A DNA stretch of 64,000 bases from Carposina sasakii (lineage: Eukaryota > Arthropoda > Insecta > Lepidoptera > Carposinidae), in the NCBI GenBank assembly GCA_014607495.2, contig CP053162.1, positions 3,728,469-3,792,468 on the forward strand, written 5' to 3'. The number at the start of each line of letters is the position of its first letter. Position 1 is the first letter of the stretch. The notes below the pieces were generated by a model. It had not been told where the DNA came from and ran no database searches. It saw only the letters and a list, made by a program, of their open reading frames with translations. Of the stretch, positions 12,164-23,724 are shown one piece after another. The translations under genes and the position numbers were made by a program.

Positions 12164-12450
12164 TACAGAGTATTTTTTCGTTGCCACCCTTAACGAAGGG
12201 TATGTACTCTATACATCAAATAAAGTAAGTTTATGGCAAAAAAATGCTGGGAAACAATGTAAATTTTTTTGATTTTTTTTTATTATTGATCGGGCGAAAT
12301 TTATAGTGTCCAGTGTTTATGCTAGTTTTTTCATAGATATTAATTATTTCTCATGAAAAAATCTTGCTACACGCGTCAATGTGCATTTATGCAGAAAAAC
12401 GCAGTCTATTTACTCAACTTTTGACCCTAATATTTTGGAAACCAGATTTT
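12164..12450. mobile_element. Foldback/MITE family C, 3'-truncated copy
   Basis: It begins TACAGAGTATTTTTTCG and carries CCCTTAACGAAGGGTATG, GATCGGGCGAAATTTATAG and TGCAGAAAAACGCAGTC. It stops near the AACCAGA block. It directly abuts the family D element and shares a TA with it. Confidence 0.7.
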
Positions 12451-13304
12451 TCCAAGTTAGATATCCCATCCGAAGTATAAAGTGTCAGTCTCTATTTAAA
12501 TAAAGTTTTAGATCGGCCTATGAGTATGACTTAGAACGGTAACCTGAAGTAGGTAAGTACCGTTAGCATTATGTTTACCATCCGGAGTGGTTTCTCGGGT
12601 TACATCTGGCGAATATACATATTTACCGTTATATAAAATTATCTTTGCGAACGTTAGAAGTCCGTTTTTTCTCGTATAAAAACGAAGTATCTACTACAAA
12701 TATTGAGTAGGTAAAATAACGCTGTTTGCTCCATCAATTTAATTTTTAAAGTAAATACATACATAACTAACCAGAGACTGGGAACTTTTTCACAAAGAAA
12801 ATCTCAAAATCCGTGAAATCTGTCGAAATAAAGCCAGTGCTAAAAGGTACCTACTCGAATGTCCAATTGTACTAATTAGAGTCCTAATTAATGTTCTAAT
12901 AGGTCTGTGAGATAACTGTAACAAGACTAATCATTGTCGTTCATCGCTCGCCCTTCTTTTTAAAGTTTGTCCAAAAACCAAAAATTTTGTAAAACTTGCT
13001 GATTTTTTTTAATATTTAAAATAATCTTATACGCTTTATAATCTAAGTCTGTATGTAATTTGAAGTACGGAATAATGATAAAACACCTTAGCGAGTCATT
13101 AATAATTCAGCAGATGAGATTTGATTCTGGCGTAATGACATTAAATTGATGGAGTGAAGGTAAACAGCCAAGGAAGAAAGTTTGACAAAGTATCTACCTA
13201 TAAAGAAAATTTTACTTCTACTCAAGCAATTTCCGTAGTAAAGATATTCATACTTTAGCCGAGAAGACAGAACTGTCAAAAGTCAACTACAACAACTTGC
13301 TGCC

Positions 13305-13410
13305 TAGACCGCCTGATCAGCGTGGTGACAGGATAAAACCTCCCTATTGAAGTAACCTTATGGCGTTCCCTTGGGGAGATCTACATTCAGCAGTGGACTG
13401 CAATGTGCTA
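13305..13410 (-). repeat. Repeat family F fragment
   Basis: Reverse copy with CAGCGTGGTGACAGG, CTTATGGCGTTCCCTTGGGG and CATTCAGCAGTGGACTGCA. It is decayed. Confidence 0.5.
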
Positions 13411-13437
13411 ATGTGTAATGTATGTGCTTGAGTATGA

Positions 13438-13560
13438 CAGCTGCTTCTCTTCCCGGGTATACTGTACAAGTCAGTAGACGGACAAGAGGGTTTTGGTGTT
13501 TTGTAGGCCACACTACTAACCGAACTTGTACAAAGACACTCAGCACATTTAAAATTCATC
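13438..13560 (+). repeat. Repeat family I (CTGTACAAGTCAGTAGA...)
   Basis: It contains CTTCTCTTCCCGGGTATACT, GTACAAGTCAGTAGACGGAC, GTGTTTTGTAGGC and ACTACTAACCGAACTTGTAC. The same blocks occur at 23608-23718 and partly at 44165-44230. The function is unknown and it is non-coding. Confidence 0.55.
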
Positions 13561-13844
13561 TCAAGAAACTGCTCCTGTCTTCACAGGTCAATCTTGGATG
13601 AGCTGCTATGCATAGCCAGCTGCATACAATGGGGTTCTGGCGCTCCCGTATATGTTTGATTTTGAAATTATTATGATTATTATTTCTTTCGATTTTATTT
13701 ATTTTCTCAATTTAATTTCAGTAATTCAATTTTATCTTAGAAATTGGTATATTAACAATTAAATTAAATTTTCACAGCATACCTATTTTAATTTCAGCTA
13801 ATATATGTATTTTGTTTATGTAAATATTATATTTATATTTTTAC

Positions 13845-14046
13845 TAGCTATTGCCCGTGACTTCGTCCGCGCGGTAAAAAAAAAATCCGCAAAAAAAATA
13901 GCCTATGTCTTTTCTTGGGCTCTGGACCATTTGTGTACCAAATTTCATCCAAATCGGTTCAGTTGTTTTACCGTGGAAGACGGACAAACATTGCACGCGC
14001 GCACGCGCGCACACACACACATACACACATTTATAATACTAGTATA
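13845..14046 (-). repeat. SINE-like family E relative with CA/CG-rich tail
   Basis: It opens ACTAGCTATTGCCCGTGACT and TCGTCCGCGCGG, a common lepidopteran SINE-like end. It continues with CCAAATTTCATCCAAATCGG and ends in a (GCGCGCA)/(CA)n microsatellite (13996-14028) and TTTATAATACTAGTATAGATG. Confidence 0.65.
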
Positions 14047-14326
14047 GATGTCACTCCCACCAGGTCTCTTTTGAAAACCAGCGCTGCTTGAATGGTAGCC
14101 ATATCCTCAAATAGCATTCAGCTGAAAGGGGACCTGATTGGCAGTTACACATATGCATGCATGGTAGGGGACTGACTAAGTGTATCCCATACTTCTTTGT
14201 ATCGTCTTTATGTATTTGTCATTTGCTTGTACCTTCTTACTGTTATAATCTCATTGTTGTCTTATATTATATTTTTTCTATTATTCTCTCGATTTGTATT
14301 GTCTGTGCCAAAAGTCAAATAAACGA

Positions 14327-14357
14327 TCTATCATATCATATCATATCATATGATATC
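14327..14357. repeat. ATATC microsatellite
   Basis: TATCATATCATATCATATC is a short tandem run of pentamers that ends in a palindromic ATATGATATC. Confidence 0.6.
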
Positions 14358-14360
14358 ATA

Positions 14361-14466
14361 CATCTTAACTATACCCTCAAAATTGGTCAGAAGTGGCACC
14401 ATGTGATCCTATCGGCCCTTGGTGCTTTGCCTACCCCGTAAGGAATGGAGGCGTGATTATATGTAT
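14361..14466 (+). repeat. Repeat family H (CTATACCCTCAAAATTGGTC...)
   Basis: It carries ATACCCTCAAAATTGGTCAG, GGCACCATGTG, TCGGCCCTTGGTGC and CCCCGTAAGG..GGCGTGATTATATGTATGT. Copies are at 21522-21616 (reverse), 24056-24160, 44130-44168 (reverse) and 61653-61715. Several copies directly adjoin family E or I. Confidence 0.65.
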
Positions 14467-14509
14467 GTAAAAATATTATTATGTAATTTTTAACACACAG
14501 CAAAATGGG

Positions 14510-14765
14510 TTAGCCAGAAGTAGGATGACGAAAGAGATCCTGCGAAAGTTTGTGAGTACGGATGGATGGATGGATGTTTGTTACTCTTTCACGTAAAAAC
14601 GGCTGGAGCAATTTTAATAAAATTTGGCATGGAATTAGCTGTCATCCTGGATTAACACACAGGCTACTTTTTATCCCGGGAAATATTTTTATCTTAATTT
14701 AGACATTTTGTTTTTTCTACAGTCCACGCGGACGAAGTTGCTGGCGTCCACTAGTCTATTATAAA
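14510..14765 (+). repeat. SINE-like family E copy
   Basis: It runs from a (GGAT)n stretch through ACACAGGCTACTTTTTATCC and GGGAAATATTTTTATC to CAGTCCACGCGGACGAAGTT and CTGGCGTCCACTAGT. It is non-coding. Confidence 0.65.
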
Positions 14766-15250
14766 TCGTTCAGGTATAAAATGGAAGTTCATTTACGTAA
14801 CCCAGAAGATACGTCCTTGTGTATAACTTAGTAACGTATAAATTAAGGTACAAACAACTTAATTTGCCGTATTCAGCTACTTGTGTTAAATCTCGAGATC
14901 CAACAAGGGTGCAAATGGGTTAGAAATGGTTCCCTTGGTGCGCCTTGTCGTGTCTTTGGACTTTGACCTCTTTGCCCTTATGTATAGAATGTAAAGTAAG
15001 TATTACGTGGTATGTCATAATTTAGTTAATTTCTCTGAGTAATTAAATTGTTTATGTATAAGCAGGTTTTATCACTTGGTTTGAGCAGCATATTACAACG
15101 GTTTTCTCTAGCTGTTAATCATGACATAGTGTAAAATAAAGTCGCTTAAAAAGTAGATATCAACGCTTAATTTGACAGATATTTAATGGCGTGTTAAATA
15201 TAACGACAGAGTCTGTTGTTGAAATAAATTAGCTGTTAAATATAAATTAT

Positions 15251-15256
15251 TTTATT
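15251..15256 (-). promoter_or_regulatory. Candidate polyadenylation signal of the ion channel gene
   Basis: AATAAA on the minus strand lies about 190 bases after the stop of the Cys-loop channel gene, in an AT-rich 3' flank. The distance is ordinary for an insect 3' UTR. Confidence 0.45.
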
Positions 15257-15446
15257 ATTAAAAGTTCAGTGGTAAATACATGTAAGTTAATAATAATTAC
15301 AATTAATACATTATTATTGAAGAACCTAAGTAATCGGTTTTGAACTTGAATATTTTATATTCCATTATCTAAAATCGAGCAAACTGCGCTGAGTCCGATT
15401 TCACCGTTGCAGTGAATGCAGTTCCGTTAAGTGCAGTTTAAAACGA

Positions 15447-16661
15447 TTACGGAGGCGGCTTCGGCATATATGCAGTTATAAGTATAGAGTAGCTAATTAA
15501 CAGTATATAAAAATTTAAGCTATTTACTATACTGAGAAATTTTGCCCATTCTACATTAATCTTTGTAATATCTTCATCAGCGCTGAATTCCGACTCCAAA
15601 CGAAGCACAACAGCATACTTTAAATAACTATCATAAACATATTCATTGATCGTTACAACAAACTTATATAGAGCTCTTGATTTTTTGACAAAATATTCCA
15701 TAGCTAAACCGACCAAAAGATTCAGCGCTGCAAATATCATAGATATTCTAACAAATATAAGAATTAAAGGCAAATCCTTACTATAATGTGGAAGTTCTTC
15801 GTTAATAACACTTAGGAACGTGAAATGGTTGAGTAGACCAAACGCGGCTATACCTGAACGTATATCACCAGGGTCCAGCACAGCAGCTAGCATACTCAAG
15901 GATGATACAACCATCGAAGGTATCATAATAGATACTGCGTAACTTTCAGCGTGCCTTTCAACAAGAACCCAAAATGAGAGGTTTTCTTCGGAAGTTTCAT
16001 GTCCTTCATCTGTAACATCCCAAACAGTGCCATAACCAGCTCCCAACGTGAAACGAAGTGGTTTCTTTACTGTGGCATCGAATTTGAACAATTTCTTCGC
16101 CGATATATTCTCTTCTGTTGTGAGTTTAAACGTACAATTTTGGGTATCGAACGGCCAATTCCTTAAGTCAGAGAAACAAGTCGTAGCTAAAGATGTCCAG
16201 GGTATACAATTAACTTCTCCGTTAAACTGGATTTCACAGTTGCTTCTATAATCGTAGTATACAGGGTCGAAGTCATCAGGTATTATGTCATCCACGATTG
16301 AGAAACTAGGTGTCCAGATGTCAAAACCTCCTCCAATAGTTTTTTCGATGCCGCCATAGTCTTTCGGATCCCATTTCAAACGATCATCTTTCCATGCTAT
16401 GTGAGTATATGTGTATATAGTAAATATGTTTTCTTCATCGTTAAATGAAAAGCTTCGTATATTAAAGTTTATTCGTACAGGTATGGTTATGTTATTAAAC
16501 CACGACGATGGCGCCTTTATAACTCTTCTTTTGCAATTTAAATCATCTTTCAGTTTGCGCTGGTAATCATAGCTTCTTGTGCTGTGGTCTAAAACGCAGT
16601 TGGCCAAAACTGAATTAACGATATAAGCTAATACATATGCTTTCAAGATCATGGTTGTCAA
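15447..16661 (-). CDS. Divergent nicotinic-type Cys-loop ligand-gated ion channel subunit (single exon)
   Basis: This 404-residue protein is encoded without introns. Residues 1-20 form a signal peptide (MTTMILKAYVLAYIVNSVLA). The extracellular domain has the WxxDxRLxWDPxDYGG loop-A block (90-104) and the Cys-loop C162-C176 with 13 residues between, including NWPFDTQNC. It also has an extra Cys pair (142, 152) and N-glycosylation sequons at N57, N175, N185 and N227. Four membrane segments fit about 241-262, 267-287, 297-320 and 374-398. The vicinal Cys pair of alpha subunits is absent from the loop-C region (about 210-230). The M3-M4 loop is only about 50 residues, far shorter than in neuronal nAChRs. 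M2 (IRSGIAAFGLLNHFTFLSV) is unlike the usual M2, so gating and ion selectivity are unclear. I infer a divergent non-alpha insect subunit, but the ligand cannot be read from sequence. Confidence 0.88.
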   Translation of the reverse strand: MTTMILKAYVLAYIVNSVLANCVLDHSTRSYDYQRKLKDDLNCKRRVIKAPSSWFNNITIPVRINFNIRSFSFNDEENIFTIYTYTHIAWKDDRLKWDPKDYGGIEKTIGGGFDIWTPSFSIVDDIIPDDFDPVYYDYRSNCEIQFNGEVNCIPWTSLATTCFSDLRNWPFDTQNCTFKLTTEENISAKKLFKFDATVKKPLRFTLGAGYGTVWDVTDEGHETSEENLSFWVLVERHAESYAVSIMIPSMVVSSLSMLAAVLDPGDIRSGIAAFGLLNHFTFLSVINEELPHYSKDLPLILIFVRISMIFAALNLLVGLAMEYFVKKSRALYKFVVTINEYVYDSYLKYAVVLRLESEFSADEDITKINVEWAKFLSIVNSLNFYILLISYSILITAYMPKPPP

Positions 16662-17099
16662 AACACTGTTCCGTGCATTTTATTCGGAAATGCTACACCT
16701 ATACGCCCATTTGATAACAAATATTTGAGTCACAGAGTAGAGACATAACAGCATAAGATAATTTCAGTATTTAGTGAAACTTCACTTGACTATAAATAGT
16801 TTAATTTACAATGGCATGATGGCATGGCATCGTCCGCTTTAGAAAAAGTACCAAACACATGACACTTTCTCAATATATCCGAGTTTTCCGGATGACCACG
16901 TTTCTTTCTCCAGTATGTTTTAAAATTTGTACTTTCATTACTGGTAAACTCCTGTGCTGTAGGGCAGCGACTCCACATACATTTCCACGCTGTCTGTGCA
17001 TTGCAGACTAGTTTATTAATATTATTAAATTTATCAGAACTTGCAGACCTATTTATTAAAATTTATTATTATTTAATAAAAATGTAAACCTAATATGCA

Positions 17100-17400
17100 A
17101 TATCAAATACCTATTTCTTCATCAGCCAAACTTAAACAATGTGCATGGGTTACCACGATCTGTACTCTCATTGTTTATAGATTTCTCACGCGCGTTTGAC
17201 ACTCTTGAACATAAACAATTAGTAAACAAATTAGATGACTGCGGAGTTCGTGGCCCCCTCCTGAAATGGTGTGAAAACTACCTATATAAATTTACCGTAA
17301 AAGTACAGCGATCCCATACTGGTTACAGAGGGCATAGCCCAGGGGTCCGTACTGGGCCCTCTGTATTTTTTAACTTATGTCAACGAAATTAATAAATAAA
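17100..17400 (+). pseudogene. Non-LTR retrotransposon reverse transcriptase fragment, broken
   Basis: The frame from 17141 reads LSLFIDFSRAFDTLEHKQLV and PLLKWCENYL, the RT block before the active-site region of LINE-type reverse transcriptases (D-F-S-x-A-F-D). Near 17325 the matching sequence shifts frame (IAQGSVLGPLYF and LTYVNEI are in another frame), so it is frame-broken. The catalytic FADD block and everything upstream are missing. Copies of this kind are dead relics. Confidence 0.8.
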
Positions 17401-17740
17401 TTAAAAACTGCTCGTGTTAAAATAGCTAAAATCCTATTTTCTTAGCAATATGGAAACCTATATGCAATACAATATATAACTATTTCCCTAGCTTCTATCC
17501 ATGACACAAATGACACTGGATAATGCATATGAACTTATTTGTTAACAAAAAAAAGTTATTCCCGCAAGTAATTATCTGTAATAAGTAATAATTAAGTATA
17601 TATAATCTAGTGTGTAAAGGGATAACGATGTGAACTGCGTAGCACTATCACATACAAACCTCGTTGGTTTAACAAAGTGCTATTGTAACTAAGTTTTTTT
17701 TTGTATAACCATTTAAAAGATAAATAAATTTAAAAAAATA
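17400..17740 (+). repeat. Possible 3' end of the LINE relic
   Basis: The stretch after the RT fragment reaches a block with ACTGCGTAGCACTATC, GTTTAACAAAGTGCTATTGT and a terminal AAGATAAATAAATTTAAAAAA, which looks like the 3' end of an insect LINE. The link to the RT fragment is inferred from position. Confidence 0.35.
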
Positions 17741-17773
17741 ATAACTATCTTTAGTCTAGTTTAGACCTCGCAT

Positions 17774-17912
17774 GAGCCTTATGAGGGTGACAGCATCGGG
17801 AGCTTTAGCCTGCCTGTTTACCGGAGCGGAGCGTGGCTGCGAAGCTGAGAAACAAGGATTGTAGGACTGGAGCCTGGTTGATATAGCTGCCGCTATGCTG
17901 TCCTCATTAGGC
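17774..17912. mobile_element. Small GC-rich inverted-repeat element
   Basis: The left end AGCCTTATGAGG..GACAGCAT pairs with the right end ATGCTGTCCTCATTAGGCT, with AGCT-containing pairing inside. It is about 139 bp and more GC-rich than its surroundings. It is likely a MITE. No RNA gene was recognised in it. Confidence 0.5.
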
Positions 17913-18967
17913 TAAAGAAATATAAGCTACGAAGGACAATTTTTTTATATACTTCTATTCGCTACAGTATAAAATTTCTTATCCCGTTAAGATATTACAT
18001 TTGAGGTCCACACAGGTACCTACCTAATATAATATAATTTGTCCTATATCGTTGCGGTATGGTAGCCATACCGTTTAATTATCATGTACGTTGTAGTACA
18101 TAAGGACAAAAATCGCTAGTATCCATTCCAATTTCAATTCTAATTATAAATTGTTTTCACTACCTACCGGTTACTTGGTTTTATAGTAACTGGTTTTCTT
18201 CAAAATGTTACAACGCCCTAAGATAACATTACAGTACCTACAGCATACCGCTGTATATAACGTGGTTAGTTTCTTAATAAACTGCGGCGAGGTATGACGT
18301 CGTAAAGGGGCGATAACACAAGCGGGTTCGTAATCCATGATGGTGATTTCGTAGTTTTACAGCATCGTGTAGCGCGTCTTTAATGTAATATCTAGAGAGA
18401 GTACAGTCTTGGAACATAGATACTGCGCTTTGAAGAAAAAAATCTATACCGACATGTGTACTTAGCATACGAGTACTTCTAGCTCATCCTGCTCTGTTCC
18501 CAATCATTTGGGGTCGTCGGCGTAATAGCTCACTTCTTCCATTTATCCCTATTATACCTCATCTCCTTACTCAACTCCAGTACATACATTTTTAATCATT
18601 ACATACATATATGTAATTACTTGAATATTATATTCCTTTTTATACCTACTTGAGTCGGCTTATACAATGGTTAAAACATTATCGATGACTGACGGGACAT
18701 ACATATTATTCCGAAAAAAAAGAAGGAAATGGATTAACGAAGGAAAAGTAAAATATTTTCTTGGGGCACGTGCCGTTTGATTGGTTCAAGACTAGAGAAT
18801 ATTTCGCAGATTACTGCAAAAATAATTCAAATGAATATTAAGTTACAAAAAGTAGTCTAAAGAAAATAACTTGAAAATTAAAGGTTAATTAAACAAAAAA
18901 AATACGTCTTTTGTGATATTGAACGATTTGATTTTATAATTTCATTATTGAGTTATCTGGGTATATA

Positions 18968-19230
18968 TACAGGATGTAACAGAAAGGGTATGTTAAGCGA
19001 AAAGCCATGTAAATAGCCCACTATAGAGACCCTATTTCCAAAATTTGGACTCTAAATCACATTTTTATTTTTCAAGATTGTATGGACATTCCTGAGTTGT
19101 TTCGGAATTCTTCATACTATCTGGAAAAATAAAAATGTGAATTTGAGTCTGAAATTTTGGAAATAGGTTCTCTATGGTGGGCTATTTACATAGCTTTTCG
19201 CTTAATATACCCTTTTTGTTACACCATGTA
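18968..19230. mobile_element. Foldback MITE family A, copy 2
   Basis: TACAGGATGTAACAGAAAGG pairs with the end TTTTTGTTACACCATGTA. The arms carry GTATGTTAAGCGAAAAGC and ATAGCCCACTATAG. It is 263 bp and lies 74 bp from copy 3, in the same sequence family. Confidence 0.8.
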
Positions 19231-19304
19231 TATTAGTTGTTTGATTACTAATGCAACATGTTAGTTAGATGATCATTATACCCCAGGTAAATTGATACAT
19301 ACTA

Positions 19305-19566
19305 TACAGGGTGTAATAAAGTATGAGGAGTATGTTAAGCGATGTAAATAGCCCGCTAAAAGGAACCTAACCACAAAATTTCAGACTCGAAATCACATCT
19401 TTATTTTTCCAGATAGTATGGAGAATTCTTAAACAACTCAGGAATTTTCATACAATTTTGAAAAATATATATGTGATTTAGAGTCTCAAATTTTGGAAAT
19501 AGGTTCGCTATAGTGGGCTATTTACATAGCTTATCGCTTAACATACCCTTTCTGTTACACGCTGTA
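19305..19566. mobile_element. Foldback MITE family A, copy 3
   Basis: It begins TACAGGGTGTAATAAAGTA and ends CTGTTACACGCTGTA. It is 262 bp and is followed at once by a family G copy. Confidence 0.8.
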
Positions 19567-19570
19567 TACA

Positions 19571-19768
19571 CGGCTGTTTTCTAAACGGGGTAGATAGAAC
19601 TGCAGTATCACAGAAGAGATCCAAGATCCACTTTAAGCATAGGAAGGACAGATGTTGTACATCTGAGAGAATGCTCGAGTTTTTTAGTCGACTCCTACGA
19701 CAGGCACGGAAGGAGATGCAGCTGATGTATTCTAGTGCAACCCCTCATCAGCACAGGAAACCCCAGGT
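19571..19768 (-). repeat. Repeat family G, reverse copy
   Basis: It holds ACACGGCTGTTTTC, TTTTTTAGTCGACTCCTACG-type sequence, GAAGGAGATGCAGCTGATG, TATTCTAGTGCAACCC and CTCATCAGCACAGG. As at 241-463, families A and G lie side by side. Confidence 0.65.
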
Positions 19769-20414
19769 AATTTTCCTTCTAATATTAGGTGTACACTATT
19801 CTGTTACGTTATGCTAGTAATCACTTTTATATTCTAGATCTTGTTTGATTGTTTTTGGTATTCAAAGAACATTTTCACGAAAATGTGCGGTAAAAAACCC
19901 TCGATAATTTTTAAATGATTGTTTTCTATCCATCACCTTACCGAAAATTTCAAAATTCTCCTCGAGGGCATCATTGGAAAGCCGGCGATAACGGATTTTC
20001 AATATTTTCCCCGTAGGTAAGTAGGGTGACTATACTTCAATCATAATTGAATACGTGCCAATATTCAGGGAAAAGTCAAGAATTTTACAAAGTATTAATA
20101 GATAGGTACTCGTGGAAGATCATCTTTCAAATATAAATCTATATGTACCTATACATTTATGAAATTTTTTATAGTAGGTAATTCATGGTATAGCATAACT
20201 ACGTCACTTAAATATAAAAAATCATATTATATTCCAGTTTTACAGCATTCCTATGGAGTTTTTATAGCTAGTTTTAGAAACAACTTGCTGACAATTCTGG
20301 CAATATTTTAAACTGCAGTGGACACTGTTTACTAAAAGCATTAATCTGTAAACTGTTTTGTATGTAGGTAGATATATAATGTACCTACCTCATAGCCAAC
20401 TTATCATTTGAATT

Positions 20415-20500
20415 TATATACCGTTGCTTAGTACCCACGACACAAGACCTTAGGGATCTTAGTGTAGGACTAGGTCAATGTTTGTGAAGTATGTGAAAAA
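20415..20500 (+). repeat. SINE tail fragment
   Basis: CGTTGCTTAGTACCCACGAC, ACAAGACCTTAGGGATCTTA and ACTAGGTCAATG match the body of the tRNA-derived SINE at 38848-39100. No tRNA-like head is present. Confidence 0.55.
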
Positions 20501-21521
20501 AAAATGTATAATCCTAATTTTGTTGCATGCGACCGGTCACATTTTCGCGATAGTTGCTGTCAACTATGACATTAGGTATTATTTCACTAATTTAAAAAGT
20601 CTTCTCTAAACTAACCGGACATAGTACAAAACACTGATTTTTTTAATCGGACGCGCAGTCCTTTTGATTTGCAAACGGTTGCGAACAAGCCGCAAGTTAT
20701 AAATAATCCACTGGTAAAGAAACGCAAAGAAGTCCCACAAACTTAGAAATGCTGGTTAATCTAGTAAATCTAATTTATCCATCCTGTATGTAAAGCTCTG
20801 CTAGGGACCAGATGGGGCGTGCCATCAATCTTCAGGGATTAGTATGTAAAGGGTGTAGCGATGTCTTATCAAGTCCTTGGCTCGGGGGCCCAATTTTTTA
20901 AGCCCTTGGGACAAATTCCCATGTTTGTGTGAAATTGTCGTTTGCTGAGATTGCCGGATAACAATGTCTTCATCTTTGTTTATGAAGCTATTTGATGGTT
21001 GACTTTGAATGTTGAAATATTTAAACGATGCTATTTCTGTCTACCAGTATGCTGTACTAGATAGCAATGCTTTCTATATAGCGGCCGTACCTTCGACCGT
21101 GTAATTTTTAGATTTCCCGTTTCTTCCGGTTTCGAGGGAATTTCGGAAAATATTTTTTTTTATTTCATATATGTAGATATATCTACATCATACAAAGAAC
21201 ACATCCTCGCAGTTTCAGGTCTCAAAGAGCAGTGGCTTAGGCTGTACGTCGATTTTCAGTCATTTTGGACAAAGCATTTTTGGATAGGATAAAGATTTAT
21301 GTTAGGTAAGGGTACTTTTATTTTAAATAAAGAAATGGTAAAATAAATTGCATATTTTACAAATGATTGTGGAAATGGAGCGCTTCACTACGTTTAATGT
21401 AGGTACATAATATTTAAATGGAAATTTTAATCCGCAAAATTGAAAATTGTGGATCGCCACCGGATTTACACAATTTTAATAACAAGTAATTATTTTAAAG
21501 GTTTATTTACATACATACATA

Positions 21522-21616
21522 TAATCACGCCTTTATCCCTTACGGAGTAAGCAGAGCACCAAGGGCCGATAGGACCACATGGTGCCATTTCTGACCAATT
21601 TTGAGGGTATAGTTGA
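21522..21616 (-). repeat. Repeat family H, reverse copy
   Basis: It reads ACATACATATAATCACGCC, CCCTTACGGAGTAAGCAGAG, AAGGGCCGATAGGACCACAT and TGACCAATTTTGAGGGTATA. Confidence 0.6.
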
Positions 21617-22765
21617 AGGTTTATTTAATATTATATTAATTTTTCTGTGATAAAAAAAGAAAGTTGTGCATGAATAATAAGTATCTAAAGATCCTTTATT
21701 ATGGAACACAAACACCAGACATATACCTACATTTCAATAATAAAATACTCATCACAAAATCTGTGAAGATATCTGTGGCTTATTTAACACGCTTGCTGCG
21801 TAGTCGTTCTTTCAGCCTGTGCGTTTAAGGTCTTTTCGAGGCAAAGTTGAACTTTCTTATAGTGCGAATGGGGCCTACTCGGCCCAATGAAATGTCATTT
21901 TGAAAAGCACCTAATATTCAGCTCAATAATAATTTTATTTGCTGGAAATTTTACCAGTAGAAAGCTAATTAGTTATTAAAGTTAAATCTATTAGCTTCGC
22001 CTGCATTTATGATGTTTTGGTATTGAACAAATGAAGAATATGAAAAAAATATGATCAAATGTATACCTATGACATCTGCTCTGCATGGAAACGCATTAAA
22101 AAGAGACCTTCTTATCGATTTTATGTTAGATCTTAATCAAATATTTTGATTTAATAGTATGCCCAAAACAAACCAGAACAATAATCCGTGTCGTAAATCA
22201 ACGTCCTCCAATGTGCGAGGAAAAGAAAGAGGACCAGTGAGCTTGTTTTCTTCATTGGGAAAAATTACGACGAATTTATCACTGGTCATCCGTATAAGGA
22301 CGTCAGATGTATTGCAGAACCGTACCTCAAGCAAAATGTCCAATGTCAATTTCTACAGTGCTTGTTACTTATTCTATAAGGTTTAACATAATTTAGGTAC
22401 GAGTAGGTATAGCTGGCGCGTCATATGTCATGTAATTCACTAAAAAGTTGCATTTATCAACCATAACAAGGCCTAAACATATTATTTTTTATTTTAGTTT
22501 GAGGATTGAAGGAAGACATCCATTTTTAAACTCGGATGTCATTTTTAGTTCCTTCTGGAAGTCGCGACTCCCAAAAATTTCTCGCGAGTTTGGTCAGTCA
22601 ACATGGCTAGCTCCTTTGATCTTCTCGGCGTGTACGATTACCTAAACATACAACATATTTTATCTTTACTACAACGATAATACAGGACTTAATTTTACTA
22701 CCTATAGGTACTTTAAAAATATTTTATTTTGCACGAATTTGCTCCGTTGTGCGGAATGGCGACAT

Positions 22766-23033
22766 GGTTTATCATCATCATCATCAGTCTATTACAGTCC
22801 ACTGCTGGACGTAGGCCTCCCCCGGAGCACGCCACAAGACTGCCATGGGGGGTATTTGCCCATAGTCACTACGTTGTGTAGGCGGGTTGGTGACCGCAGT
22901 TTGTATTTTGGACTATGTTGCCAACACAGGAGGCGCTGTTGCCTGCCTCCCGGAAACCCTTAATCGCCTTGTACGCTACCCACGGGCAGACATGGGGTGG
23001 TACGAATTCTACTCTGCCGGCACCACGCGACAT
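22766..23033 (+). repeat. Repeat family F, longest forward copy
   Basis: It runs from ATCATCATCATCA and CAGTCCACTGCTGGACGTAG through GCCATGGGGGGTATTTGCCC, TTTGTATTTTGGACTATG and AACCCTTAATCGCC to GGCAGACATGGGGTGGTACG and CCGGCACCACGCG. It is about 268 bp. Other copies are at 3715, 6600, 10640, 13305, 34206, 52065, 57420 and 62150. The reading frames over it are artefacts. Confidence 0.7.
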
Positions 23034-23607
23034 CAGACTCGCAGACTCAACTGTGTTTACTAACTGCCAACGTGAACACGGAGGGTCTAGTTAAGTGGTC
23101 GGCTGCGGCCGACGATCGCCGTCACGTGCTAAAAAAAAAAAAAAAAAATTTCGAACTACCTTCGTATATTGAAATAAACAGCAAAGCCGTCCCGCACGGT
23201 CTGTGTTGTATGTACTATTGTTATATTTTATTTATTAATTTATTGTCAACCTTATTGTCACTTAATATTTATTTGTATCATGCTTGAAATGACTAGCAAT
23301 CACTAATTGGGTCATGTATTTATTTGTCTAGTACTAAGTATTCCCACTTTATTGTAATAGTATGTCTTAATCAGTGCCGAATAGGGCAATGTACATATAG
23401 ATTATGTATATACCTGTGTAAAGACTTATAAAGGCGCCTTTTTTTAGCCTATAAAAGCACTTTACTATTTTGATTTATTTTGTAATGTGAGTGCTCCTAC
23501 AAAATGTGTGTTGTAATATTTATGTATTTTAATAAAGACCTTATAAAACAAAAAACCACGCGACATGGTTTATACTAACTGATTTATGAGACATTGAAAT
23601 ATCTTAT

Positions 23608-23718
23608 CTTAGCTTCTCTTCCCGGGCATACTGTACAAGTCAGTAGAGGGACAAGAGGGTCTTCGTGTTTTGTAGGAGATGGGCTGACCACCTGTCACTA
23701 CTAACCGAACTTGTACAT
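23608..23718 (+). repeat. Repeat family I copy
   Basis: It contains CTTCTCTTCCCGGGCATACT, GTACAAGTCAGTAGAGGGAC, TGTTTTGTAGGAGATGGGC and ACTACTAACCGAACTTGTAC. A family E copy begins directly after it. Confidence 0.55.
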
Positions 23719-23724
23719 CTACGA

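Larger units (their letters stand above)
2101..15240. other. Gene-free, repeat-rich flank
   Basis: Apart from the repeats listed separately, I see no coding signal, tRNA or rRNA here. Open frames are at most 95 codons, with no recognisable motif. The longest (2877-3164, plus) has low-complexity hydrophobic and Ser-rich composition and no start context that would support it. Confidence 0.5.

Noticed and set aside
17774..17912. Structured ncRNA gene
   Set aside because: The pairing is explained by terminal inverted repeats of a small element, and no snRNA or other RNA family signature was recognised.
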